Shown piece by piece: positions 56,425 to 64,000 of a stretch of DNA of 64,000 bases. Below the pieces are notes generated by a model. The model was not told the DNA's origin. It made no database searches and worked only from the letters and a program-made list of their open reading frames with translations. The DNA comes from Amycolatopsis sp. QT-25 (GTDB lineage: Bacteria; Actinomycetota; Actinomycetes; Mycobacteriales; Pseudonocardiaceae): assembly GCF_029369745.1 (NCBI RefSeq), contig NZ_CP120210.1, positions 5,332,001-5,396,000 on the forward strand, given 5' to 3'. Positions within the stretch are counted from its first letter, which is position 1. The number at the start of each line of letters is the position of its first letter. A program made the translations under genes and the position numbers.

Positions 56425-59400
56425 GTGACGAACGGGTTGCGCGTCGAGCTGCTCGGGCCGCCTCGTGCCTGGCTCGGAGACGTCGAGCTGAAGCTCGGGC
56501 CCGCCCGTCAGCGTGCGGTCTTCGCCACCCTGGCGGCGCGCCGCGGCCAGGGGATCTCGCTCGGTGAGCTGATTTCGCGCGTCTGGGGCGAGTCGGCGCC
56601 CGCCAGCGCCACCGGAAGTGTCCACACCTACGTCTCCGGTCTGCGCGGGGCGATCCGCAAGGCGGGCGGGGACGCGCACGAGGTGCTGCGTTCGTCGGGA
56701 TCGCGTTACGTGCTGCGGCTGGACAGCGAGTCGCTCGACGTCCACCGGTTCGAACAGGACGCCGCGGCGGCCAGAAGGCTGCTCGCCCACGCCGACCAGC
56801 GCGGCGCGGCCGCGCGGCTCACCGCCGCGCTCGGGCGCTGGCGGGGCGAGGCCTATTCCGGTGTACCGGGCCCGTTCGCGGAAACGGAACGCGTCCGGCT
56901 GACCGAACTCCAGCTGACCGCCACCGAGCTGCGCGCCACCGCGCTGCTCGGCCTCGGTGACCACCGTGAGCTGGTGGCCGAGCTGACCGCGCTGGTGCGG
57001 CGGTATCCGTTGCGCGAGTCGCTGCACGAGACGCTGATGCGTGCCCTGCACGCCGGCGGCCGCCCCATCGAGGCACTCACCGCCTACCGCGAGGCGAGGC
57101 GGACACTCCGGGTCGAACTCGGGGTCGAACCCGGCGCCCTGCTGCGTGACCTGCACCAGCGCATCCTCAGCGGCACCGAGAAGCCGGTCGCCGACGCGAA
57201 ACCGGCTCCGCTCCGGATCGTGCCGCCGCCGGTGGCCAAGGCGATCGAACGCGGCGGCCAGAGCCCTCTGCCCGGCCGGGCCCGGCAGGTCGACCGGCTG
57301 GCCGGGTTCGTCACCGACGTGCTCGCCGGCCGCGGCCGCCCCGTCTGGCTCGAAGGCGAACCGGGTATCGGCAAATCGGAGCTGCTGATCGCCGGGCTGG
57401 CGGGCGCCGCGGCGCGCGGTTGCCAGCTCGCCTGGACCGCGGCCGACGAACTCCAGCGACGGTTCCCGCTGCAGGTGATCATGGAATGCCTCGGCGTGCA
57501 CCACGGCGCGGCGGACCCGGTCAAGGCCAAGCTGGCCGGTGAGCTGCACGCCGAGCCCGCGCACGGGAACTGGGGCCCCGCCGACCCGATCTCGTCCACC
57601 GTGGACAAACTGCTGGCGTTGGTCGACGAGACCTGCGCGGCGGGCCCGCTGGTGCTGGTGATCGACGACCTCCATTGGGCCGACGAGGCCAGTGTGCTGC
57701 TGTGGCAGCGACTGGCCGCCGCCACCCGCCAGCTGCCGTTGCTGCTGGTCGCCGCCACCCGCACCGGGCACGGCCGCCGGGACCTCGCCCGGTTGCGTCG
57801 CGGGGTCGAGGCGAGGGACGGCGAGATCATGCCGGTCGAGGTGCTGTCCGACGAGGAGACCGCCGCCGTGTTCGAGGTGGTGCTCGGGGCCGAGCTGGGG
57901 CCGAGCCTGCGGCCACTGGTCCGGCGTGCGGCCGGGAACCCGCTCTACGCCAGGGAAATAGCGCAGGACCTGGTGCGCACCGGTGCTCTGCTGAACAAGG
58001 CGGGCGTGGCCGAGGTGACGCTGGACGGCACCGAGAACGCGCCCAGGTCCCTGCTCGCGGCGGTGGCCCGCACCCTGGGATGCCTCGAGCCTGCCACGAC
58101 CGAGATCCTGCGCACCGCCTCGCTGCTGGGCGCGGAATTCGCCGTCGAAGACCTCTCCACGCTGGCGGGCAAGAGCCCGCTGGAGGTTGTGCGGGAGCTG
58201 GAACCGGCCACCACCGCGGGCGTGATCGAGTACGCCGGCGACAAACTCGCCTTCCATCATCCGTTCCAGCGCCAGGCACTCTACGGCGGCATCGCCGAAC
58301 CGGTCCGCGCCGCGCTGCACCGGCGCGCCGCCGAGTCGCTCGCGCGGGCGGGCGCGCCGGTCAAACGGGTCGCCGAGCAGCTGGCGGCCGGGCCGGTGCC
58401 GTTCGACCCGTGGCTGGTGGGCTGGCTCACCGCCAACCACGTCGCGGTGTCCAACCGCGCCCCGCACATCGCGGCCGATCTCCTCCGTGGCGCGCTCGAC
58501 AGCACGGTGCCCACCCACGAGCAGCGCGGGACGCTGATCGCCGCGCTGGTGCGGGTGCTGTTCCGCCTCGAACAGGCGCCGGAGGCCGAAGCCGAACAAG
58601 CGGTGAAGACGGTCGAAGACAAGGCGGATCTGGCGCAGATGCGGCATTTCCTGGCCGCGCTGCGGTACCGCCGGGGTGACACGCCCGGCGCGATCGAGGC
58701 GCTCGGCGACACCGCGGACGATCCGTCGATACCGGAATTGTGGCGCATCAGCACCCGGACCCTGCTCGCCAACTTCCGGCGCGGCACCCTCGACGATCTC
58801 GACGAGACCGAACGGCTCGCGCGGCGTTTGCACGCCGAAGCCGTCGAGGCGGGCGAACGCTATCCCGCCGCGCACGCGCAGCAGACGTTGTGGCTCGTGC
58901 ACTCGATCCGCCGCGAGCACGACCGGGCGCTGACCGCGATCGACGCCGCGCTCGGCACCACCGGCGACCACGCCGGACTGGCGACCCTGCGCTTCGACCT
59001 GCTCGACAACCGCCTCTTCACCCTGCAGAACCTCGACCGGCTCGACGAGGCCGACGCCACGCTGCACGCCGGATACGAGACGGCGGCCCGGCACGGCTTG
59101 CCGACCGGTCCGCAGGTCTCGGCGGCCGTGCACCACTACTGGACCGGCCGCTGGGACGAGGCGCTGGCCGAGCTGGACTCGGTCACCGAGGACGGCCCGG
59201 CGATCACCTTCTACGGAGTGCGCGAACCGGGTGCCGCCGCGTTGTTGCTGCACGGGGTCGCCGCCCTCATCGCGGGACACCGGGGCGAACGCGTCTCCGT
59301 CCGCGCCCATCTGGAAGCCGCCGAGGCGCATTCGCCGTCGAACTCGTCCGAGCGCGAAAGCTGCGACTTCTACCTCGCGGCCCTGGCGATGGCCGCCGAA

Positions 59401-60078
59401 CAGCGCGGCGGGCTCGACGACGCGCTACGGCTGATCGCGCCGGTGCTGCGCCCCGACTACGCCCGGATGATGCTGCGCCACCAATGGCTTCCCGACGTCG
59501 TCCGCGTCGCGCTCGCGGCCGGGAACGAGGCCGTCGCGCGGGAAGCGCTCGCCGTCTGCGCCGAGGAGGCGAGCCAGGAGACCGTGCCCGCCAGGGCGAC
59601 CGCGGCCGCCGCCCGATGCCGGGCGCTGATCGACGGGGATCCCGAAGGCATGCTGTCCGCGGCCGATCACTACCGCGAGGTCGGCCGCCCGATCGAACTC
59701 GCGGCGGCACTGGAGGACGCCGCCGAGCTGCTCGGCCGTGCCGGTTACCTCGAAGCGGCCACCCGCTCGCTCACCGAGGCGTGCGAGGTGCTCGGGCCGG
59801 TCGGCGCCACCTGGAGCATCCGCCGGGCGGAGAACCGGCTGCGCCGCTACGGAGTGCTGAGCCGCGCCGAACGCGGACCCCGCCACAGCGGCGCGCTGTC
59901 ACCGCTGGAACTGCGGGTCGCCCGGCTGGTGGCGGCGAAACTGTCCAACCCCGAGATCGCCGCGGAGCTGAGCCTGCCCAGGAGGACGGTGCAGTCGCTG
60001 GTGTCGAGGGTGCTGACCAAACTGCACGCGGATTCCCGGCTGACCGTCGGCGATCAGTTGCCCAGACGGCTCGCGTGA
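56425..60078 (+). CDS. SARP–ATPase–LuxR regulator
   Basis: 1217 residues from GTG 56425, behind GAAGGGGAG; an in-frame ATG at 56404 is upstream of this site. Domains in order: SARP DNA-binding (RAVFATLAARRGQGISLGEL), activation domain, AAA ATPase (Walker A LEGEPGIGKSELL, Walker B VLVIDDLHWADE), a long TPR-like region, and a C-terminal LuxR HTH (LSPLELRVARLVAAKLSNPE, IAAELSLPRRTVQSLVSRVL). It carries two DNA-binding domains at opposite ends. Paralogue of the 54301 gene, 60 bp away. Its stop lies inside a tandem repeat. Confidence 0.88.
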   Translation: MTNGLRVELLGPPRAWLGDVELKLGPARQRAVFATLAARRGQGISLGELISRVWGESAPASATGSVHTYVSGLRGAIRKAGGDAHEVLRSSGSRYVLRLDSESLDVHRFEQDAAAARRLLAHADQRGAAARLTAALGRWRGEAYSGVPGPFAETERVRLTELQLTATELRATALLGLGDHRELVAELTALVRRYPLRESLHETLMRALHAGGRPIEALTAYREARRTLRVELGVEPGALLRDLHQRILSGTEKPVADAKPAPLRIVPPPVAKAIERGGQSPLPGRARQVDRLAGFVTDVLAGRGRPVWLEGEPGIGKSELLIAGLAGAAARGCQLAWTAADELQRRFPLQVIMECLGVHHGAADPVKAKLAGELHAEPAHGNWGPADPISSTVDKLLALVDETCAAGPLVLVIDDLHWADEASVLLWQRLAAATRQLPLLLVAATRTGHGRRDLARLRRGVEARDGEIMPVEVLSDEETAAVFEVVLGAELGPSLRPLVRRAAGNPLYAREIAQDLVRTGALLNKAGVAEVTLDGTENAPRSLLAAVARTLGCLEPATTEILRTASLLGAEFAVEDLSTLAGKSPLEVVRELEPATTAGVIEYAGDKLAFHHPFQRQALYGGIAEPVRAALHRRAAESLARAGAPVKRVAEQLAAGPVPFDPWLVGWLTANHVAVSNRAPHIAADLLRGALDSTVPTHEQRGTLIAALVRVLFRLEQAPEAEAEQAVKTVEDKADLAQMRHFLAALRYRRGDTPGAIEALGDTADDPSIPELWRISTRTLLANFRRGTLDDLDETERLARRLHAEAVEAGERYPAAHAQQTLWLVHSIRREHDRALTAIDAALGTTGDHAGLATLRFDLLDNRLFTLQNLDRLDEADATLHAGYETAARHGLPTGPQVSAAVHHYWTGRWDEALAELDSVTEDGPAITFYGVREPGAAALLLHGVAALIAGHRGERVSVRAHLEAAEAHSPSNSSERESCDFYLAALAMAAEQRGGLDDALRLIAPVLRPDYARMMLRHQWLPDVVRVALAAGNEAVAREALAVCAEEASQETVPARATAAAARCRALIDGDPEGMLSAADHYREVGRPIELAAALEDAAELLGRAGYLEAATRSLTEACEVLGPVGATWSIRRAENRLRRYGVLSRAERGPRHSGALSPLELRVARLVAAKLSNPEIAAELSLPRRTVQSLVSRVLTKLHADSRLTVGDQLPRRLA

Positions 60079-60170
60079 AGGCGATGACACAGACGGCTCG
60101 CGTGAAAGCGATGACACAGACGGCTCGCGTGAAGGCGATAACACAGACGGCTCGCGTGAAAGCGATCATC
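60064..60170. repeat. 27-bp tandem repeat starting in the SARP-LuxR 3' end
   Basis: About four copies of AGACGGCTCGCGTGAAAGCG plus ATGACAC run from 60064 to ~60167, with single-base differences. The first copy includes the last codons and stop of the regulator gene; the others fill the 113-bp gap before the binding-protein gene at 60192. The array is a tandem duplication of the gene's tail. No protein product is expected. Confidence 0.85.
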
Positions 60171-60191
60171 ACCGTACGACCGAGGAGAACC

Positions 60192-61451
60192 ATGACCCGC
60201 GTGCTGGCCGGATTGACGGCCCTCGTGCTGCTGCTCACCGGTTGCTCGGGCAAGCCGGAAGCCGGTGGCCCGATCAAGCTCACCGTCGCCACCTTCGGCG
60301 AGTTCGGGTACGAGAAACTCTTCGACGACTACGAGAAGGCTCATCCGGGCATCACCGTCGAGGGCCGGGTCGCCGACTTCGAGACACATCACCGGCAGCT
60401 CGCCACCGGCCTCGGTGCCGGACGCGGCAGCGCGGACGTCGTCGCGATCGAGGAACAGTACCTTCCCAAGTTCCGCCAGTCGACGGACAAGTTCACCGAT
60501 CTGTCCGAATTCGGGGCGCAGGGCCTCCGGGCGCAGTGGCCCGCCTGGAAATGGGACCAGGGCACCGCGGACGGCGGGAAGTTCGTGCTGGGCCTCGGTA
60601 CCGACATGGGCAGCCTCGCCCTCTGCTACCGCCGCGACCTGTTCGCGAACGCCGGTCTGCCGACCGACCGCGATCAGGTGGCCGCGCTGTGGCCGACCTG
60701 GGAGAAGTTCGCCGAGACCGGGGAGCGGTTCAGCGCCAAGGCGCCGGACGACGTCAGATTCGCCGACTCGGCGGGCACGATCTACACGGCGATGCTCAAC
60801 CAGGCGGAGGAGAACTACTTCGCCAAGGACGACACGTTCGTCGCGGACAAGAACCCCAACGTGCGCAAGGCCTTCGAGCTGGCGGGCGGGATGGCGCTGA
60901 AGAAGGAGACGGCGGCGGTCACCACGTTCACGCAGCCGTGGACGGTGGCGATCAAGCAGAGCCGGTTCGCCGCCATCACCTGCCCCGCTTGGATGCTCAC
61001 CCAGATCGAAGAGGCGGGCGGCCCGGAACTGGCGGGCAAATGGGACGTCACCGCGGTTCCGGGCAAGGCGGGCAACTGGGGCGGCTCGTTCCTGACCGTG
61101 CCGAAGCAGGGCGCGCACCGCAAGGAGGCCTACGACCTCGCCGTCTGGCTCACCGCGCCCGAACAGCAGAAGCGGATCTTCCTGGAAAGCGGTCTGCTGC
61201 CGAGCGCGCTCGGCGCCTACCAGGACAGCGCCGTGCTTTCCCACACCAGCAAGTACTTCGGGGACGCGCCGGTCGGCAAGATCTTCGCCGCCTCCGCCGA
61301 AGCGCAGCGGCCGAACTACCGAGGGCTGCGCGACGGCGAGGTACGGCCCGTGTACGGGCACGCGCTCGGCCGCGTCGAAGAGGGCAAGCAATCGCTCGAC
61401 GAGGCCTGGAACCAGGCTTCGGCGGAGGGCCGCGCCGCGGCCGCCAAATGA
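60192..61451 (+). CDS. Sugar ABC transporter substrate-binding lipoprotein
   Basis: 419 residues from ATG 60192 after CGAGGAG. Lipoprotein signal MTRVLAGLTALVLLLTGC. Binding-protein family 1 features: KLTVATFGEFGYEKLFDDYE, DVVAIEEQYLPKF, GSLALCYRRDLFANAGLP, and NWGGSFLTVPKQGAHRKEAY. It resembles binding proteins for cellobiose or other oligosaccharides, and its stop overlaps the ATG of a GH1 beta-glucosidase. The usual two permease genes are absent here, so the permease must lie elsewhere or was lost. Confidence 0.88.
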   Translation: MTRVLAGLTALVLLLTGCSGKPEAGGPIKLTVATFGEFGYEKLFDDYEKAHPGITVEGRVADFETHHRQLATGLGAGRGSADVVAIEEQYLPKFRQSTDKFTDLSEFGAQGLRAQWPAWKWDQGTADGGKFVLGLGTDMGSLALCYRRDLFANAGLPTDRDQVAALWPTWEKFAETGERFSAKAPDDVRFADSAGTIYTAMLNQAEENYFAKDDTFVADKNPNVRKAFELAGGMALKKETAAVTTFTQPWTVAIKQSRFAAITCPAWMLTQIEEAGGPELAGKWDVTAVPGKAGNWGGSFLTVPKQGAHRKEAYDLAVWLTAPEQQKRIFLESGLLPSALGAYQDSAVLSHTSKYFGDAPVGKIFAASAEAQRPNYRGLRDGEVRPVYGHALGRVEEGKQSLDEAWNQASAEGRAAAAK

Positions 61452-62824
61452 ACGAGGACGGTGTGGCACGCGGGTTTCCGGCCGGGTTCCGCTGGGGAAC
61501 GGCGACGGCGGCGTACCAGATCGAGGGTTCGACGACGGCCGACGGCCGCGGACCGTCCATTTGGGACACCTTCACCGCGCGGCCCGGCCGGGTGCTCGGC
61601 GGTGCCACCGGTGAGCCGGCCTGCGACCACTACCGGCGCTATCGTGAGGACATCGGCCTGCTGAGCGAACTCGGCGTGCCGTATTACCGCTTCTCCGTCG
61701 CGTGGCCGCGGGTCATGCCGGACGGCCGCACGAGCGAACCCCGCGGCCTGGCCTTCTACGATCGCCTTGTCGACACGGTCCTGGAGCACGGGATCACCCC
61801 GATGGTGACGCTCTACCACTGGGATCTGCCGGAGGCGCTGCAAGCGGAGGGAGGCTGGCCCAACCGCGACCTCGCGGAGCTTTTCGCCGACTACGCGTTG
61901 ACCGTCCACAAAGTACTCGGTGACCGTGTCCGGCAATGGACCACGATCAACGAGCCGTTCTGTGCCGCTTTCATCGGCTACGGCAACGGCGACCACGCGC
62001 CGGGCCTCCGAGACGAGGGCGCAGCTTTGGTCGCCGGGCACAACCTCCTGCTCGCGCACGGCCGGGCCGCGCAGGCGTTGCGGGCCGGTGGCGGTGAGCA
62101 GGAAGTGTCCATCGTGCTGAACTTCGCCCCGGTGCTGACCGACGTGGACGACGCCGCGCACCGCGAGGGCGCGCGACGATTCGACTTCCTGCACAACAGG
62201 TTCTTCCTCGATCCCCTGCTCGGTCGCGGCTATCCGCCCGGACTGCTGGCGGATCTGGCGCATCTCGGCACGCTCGAACCGGCGATCGCCGACGGCGACC
62301 TGGAGGTCATCGCGCAGCCGCTGGACGTCCTGGGGGTCAACTACTACGCGCCCGCCCGCGCCGTGCCGCTCGACGACCCCGAAACCGACAGCAACTGCCC
62401 ACTGCCGGGCCTGCGCGGGATGGACGTCCAGCGACCCCGCGGCGAGCTGACCTCGCTCGGCTGGGAGCAGCGGCCGTCGTCGTTCACCGATCTGTTGTCG
62501 TGGTTGCACGAACACTGTCCCGGCTTGCCGCTCGTGATCGCCGAGAACGGTGCCGCGTTCGAGGACGAGGTCGTCGACGGGCGCGTGCACGACGGGAAAC
62601 GCGTGCGGTACTTCGCCGAGCACCTCGCCGCCGTGCACGACGCGATCGAACGCGGCGCCGACGTCCGCGGCTACATGGCCTGGTCGCTGCTGGACAATTT
62701 CGAGTGGGCCATGGGGTACACGCAGCGGTTCGGGCTCGTGCACGTCGACTTCGAGACGCAGGAACGGGTGCTCAAGGACAGCGCCCGGTTCTACGCGGAC
62801 GTGGTGGCACGTAACGGGCTCTAG
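61448..62824 (+). CDS. GH1 beta-glucosidase
   Basis: 458 residues, ATG 61448 overlapping the binding-protein stop. Family 1 glycoside hydrolase: FRWGTATAAYQIEGST at the N-terminus, acid/base Glu169 in WTTINEPFCAAF, nucleophile Glu366 in LVIAENGAAFED, and the C-terminal GYMAWSLLDNFEWAMGYTQR. No signal peptide, so it hydrolyses imported beta-glucosides (cellobiose or similar) in the cytoplasm. The last ~20 codons are repeated in degenerate form three times downstream. Confidence 0.95.
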   Translation: MNEDGVARGFPAGFRWGTATAAYQIEGSTTADGRGPSIWDTFTARPGRVLGGATGEPACDHYRRYREDIGLLSELGVPYYRFSVAWPRVMPDGRTSEPRGLAFYDRLVDTVLEHGITPMVTLYHWDLPEALQAEGGWPNRDLAELFADYALTVHKVLGDRVRQWTTINEPFCAAFIGYGNGDHAPGLRDEGAALVAGHNLLLAHGRAAQALRAGGGEQEVSIVLNFAPVLTDVDDAAHREGARRFDFLHNRFFLDPLLGRGYPPGLLADLAHLGTLEPAIADGDLEVIAQPLDVLGVNYYAPARAVPLDDPETDSNCPLPGLRGMDVQRPRGELTSLGWEQRPSSFTDLLSWLHEHCPGLPLVIAENGAAFEDEVVDGRVHDGKRVRYFAEHLAAVHDAIERGADVRGYMAWSLLDNFEWAMGYTQRFGLVHVDFETQERVLKDSARFYADVVARNGL

Positions 62825-63661
62825 TTCGCTTTTGAAGGCTGACCTGTTGCTTGGGGCACGGAAGGCTCTGGCCGCGATCAGGCTGATCACGTTACCGTTA
62901 CGTTCTTCGCCACCGAGGTGGCGTGATTAGGCGTTACCGAAAATTGGCGACGCTCTGGCATCCGGAAACCACCGGTGGCCGGTAGCACATCTTCGGAACA
63001 CAGGAACGAGCACTCAAAGACAGCACCCGATGCTACACGACCATGACGGCACGCAACGGACTCTAACCCGAATCTGAGGCACTGACCTCGACGCGAGTCA
63101 TTCTCGTCCTGAGCGATGGACCAGGCCGATCACGTTGCCATGACGAAACTCCTCACCACCGAGACGACGCGATCGACCGTTACCGGAATACGGCGACGCT
63201 CTGGCATGCGGACGTGATGGCACGCAACGCGCTCTAGCTGATCTGAAGGGCTGACCCGTTCCTCCTGGGCACGGAAGTTCCTGAACGGTGGATCAAGTCG
63301 ATTACGTTGCCGTGACGGAACTCCTCACCACCGAGACGACGAGATCGATCATTGCCGAAAACTGGCGACGCTCTGACATCCGAAAACCACCGGTGGCCGG
63401 TAGCACATCCGCGAAACGCAGGAACGAGCACTCAAAGACAGCACCCGATGCTACACGACCATGACGGCACGCAACGGACTCTAACCCGAATCTGAAGCAC
63501 TGACCTCGCCGTGAGTCATTCTCGTCCTGAGCGGTGGACCAGGCCGATCACGTTGCCATGACGGAACTCCTCACCACCGAGACGACGCGATCGGCCGTTA
63601 CCGGAAAACGGTGACGCTCTGGCGTTCGGAAACTGTCGGTGGCCGGTTGTACCTTCTGAGC
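62825..63661. repeat. Four degenerate copies of the glucosidase tail plus intergenic module
   Basis: This 837-bp space has no intact gene. Copies of the bglucosidase end follow its true stop: an open tail of 22 codons at 63001-63066 (QERALKDSTRCYTTMTARNG then stop), a shorter ADVMARNAL tail at 63208-63237, and again 22 codons at 63419-63484. Each is followed by a similar block (CACGTTGCC...GTTACCG...GCGACGCTCTGG). The blocks at 62971-63201 and 63390-63620 are near-identical 418 bp apart. Successive tandem duplications of the gene end and its flank explain it. Confidence 0.85.
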
Positions 63662-64000
63662 GTGGACACTCTCAACGCCACTGTGGCGCTATTGAAGGAA
63701 ATCACCAAGTCGGAGGTTCTGAAGGAGGTCAACGCTTCACTGGATTCGCTGGGAGACAACGATGCTGTCGCCGCCGCGGTCGCGGCGTCGGAGGGGATCG
63801 CGCGGTTGGAGGCGGTCCGGTTCCGCGCGTTGGGGCAGCTGAACCGTCATCGTGACGGCGCGTCGAGCGTGGTTCAGGAGGTCGCGCTCGCTCTGTCCGT
63901 TGTGGACGGTCACGCGGCAGGGCTGGTGTCGACGGCGACGGCGTTGACGAGCCGCTTGCCACGCACACTGGGACTCCTCGATCGCGGGCAAGTAGGCGGC
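63662..64000 (+). CDS. DUF222/HNH endonuclease-family protein (3' truncated)
   Basis: Open to the window edge, 113 codons from GTG 63662. The sequence EGIARLEAVRFRALGQLNR, VVQEVALALSVVDGHAAGLV and RLPRTLGLLDRGQVGG is the N-terminal half of the DUF222 (13E12 repeat) domain; most such proteins end in an HNH nuclease domain, which would lie beyond the window. The family is abundant and repetitive in actinobacteria. Weak ribosome-binding signal, so the exact start is uncertain. The repeat block upstream ends just before it. Confidence 0.75.
   Translation, partial: MDTLNATVALLKEITKSEVLKEVNASLDSLGDNDAVAAAVAASEGIARLEAVRFRALGQLNRHRDGASSVVQEVALALSVVDGHAAGLVSTATALTSRLPRTLGLLDRGQVGG

Noticed and set aside
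55051..59331. 1426-residue minus-strand frame
   Set aside because: Antisense to the two SARP genes, which have Walker and HTH motifs; no domain visible on the minus strand.
62825..63661. Functional small genes in the repeat block
   Set aside because: The frames are tails of the glucosidase without start sites or ribosome-binding sequences.

Overview
The window is high-GC DNA from an actinomycete. Gene content, GC-rich third codon positions, frequent GTG starts and stop/start-overlapped operons point to Pseudonocardiales, and an Amycolatopsis-like genome is my best guess (inference from protein resemblance, not a search). Coding density is high. I see no rRNA, tRNA, CRISPR array, intact insertion sequence or phage module.

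Layout. 0-1.1 kb: end of an MSMEG_6728-type gene, DUF2945, DUF3140 and a small hypothetical. 1.1-1.6 kb: a frameshifted metallo-beta-lactamase-fold remnant and, opposite it, an unlisted 58-residue peptide gene with a Cys/Ser/Thr-rich tail that looks like a RiPP precursor. 1.8-5.3 kb: three-gene envelope operon (anchored binding protein, binding-protein/VWA lipoprotein, membrane protein). 5.5-7.1 kb: a divergent glutamyl-tRNA synthetase. 7.3-10.8 kb: small stress or envelope hypotheticals.

11-20.1 kb: a cobalamin-riboswitch-controlled operon with an ECF transporter (S, fused A-A', T) plus three secreted or anchored proteins, one with two alpha6/alpha6-type toroids; a fourth toroid protein is divergent. 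The architecture recalls animal intrinsic factor/transcobalamin and suggests a surface B12 capture system.

20-29 kb: LuxR-type ATPase regulator, TetR regulator with a palindrome on its start codon, a PETase-like polyester hydrolase and a complete branched-chain amino-acid-type ABC transporter. 29-36 kb: fumarylacetoacetase operon with MarR regulator; DUF1989/OYE/deacetylase operon with PucR regulator (N-compound catabolism). 36-38 kb: clpP3-clpP4-like pair in which the second subunit lacks the catalytic Ser, facing a PopR/ClgR-like regulator across a long fold-back element.

38-53 kb: probable NTP/nucleotide-dependent conflict (immunity) island: SMODS-associated NUDIX plus cyclase-like protein, CHAT protease, zinc-finger proteins, two paralogous beta-rich proteins, two Crp-type regulators and a 1450-residue kinase-NACHT protein. 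53-60 kb: LuxR regulator and two SARP/AfsR-like regulators. 60-62.8 kb: sugar-binding lipoprotein and GH1 beta-glucosidase. 62.8-64 kb: four degenerate copies of the glucosidase 3' end, then a DUF222/HNH gene cut by the window edge.

Several intergenic spaces carry long, nearly perfect hairpins of a common type, and three carry tandem repeats, two of which copy the 3' end of the preceding gene.
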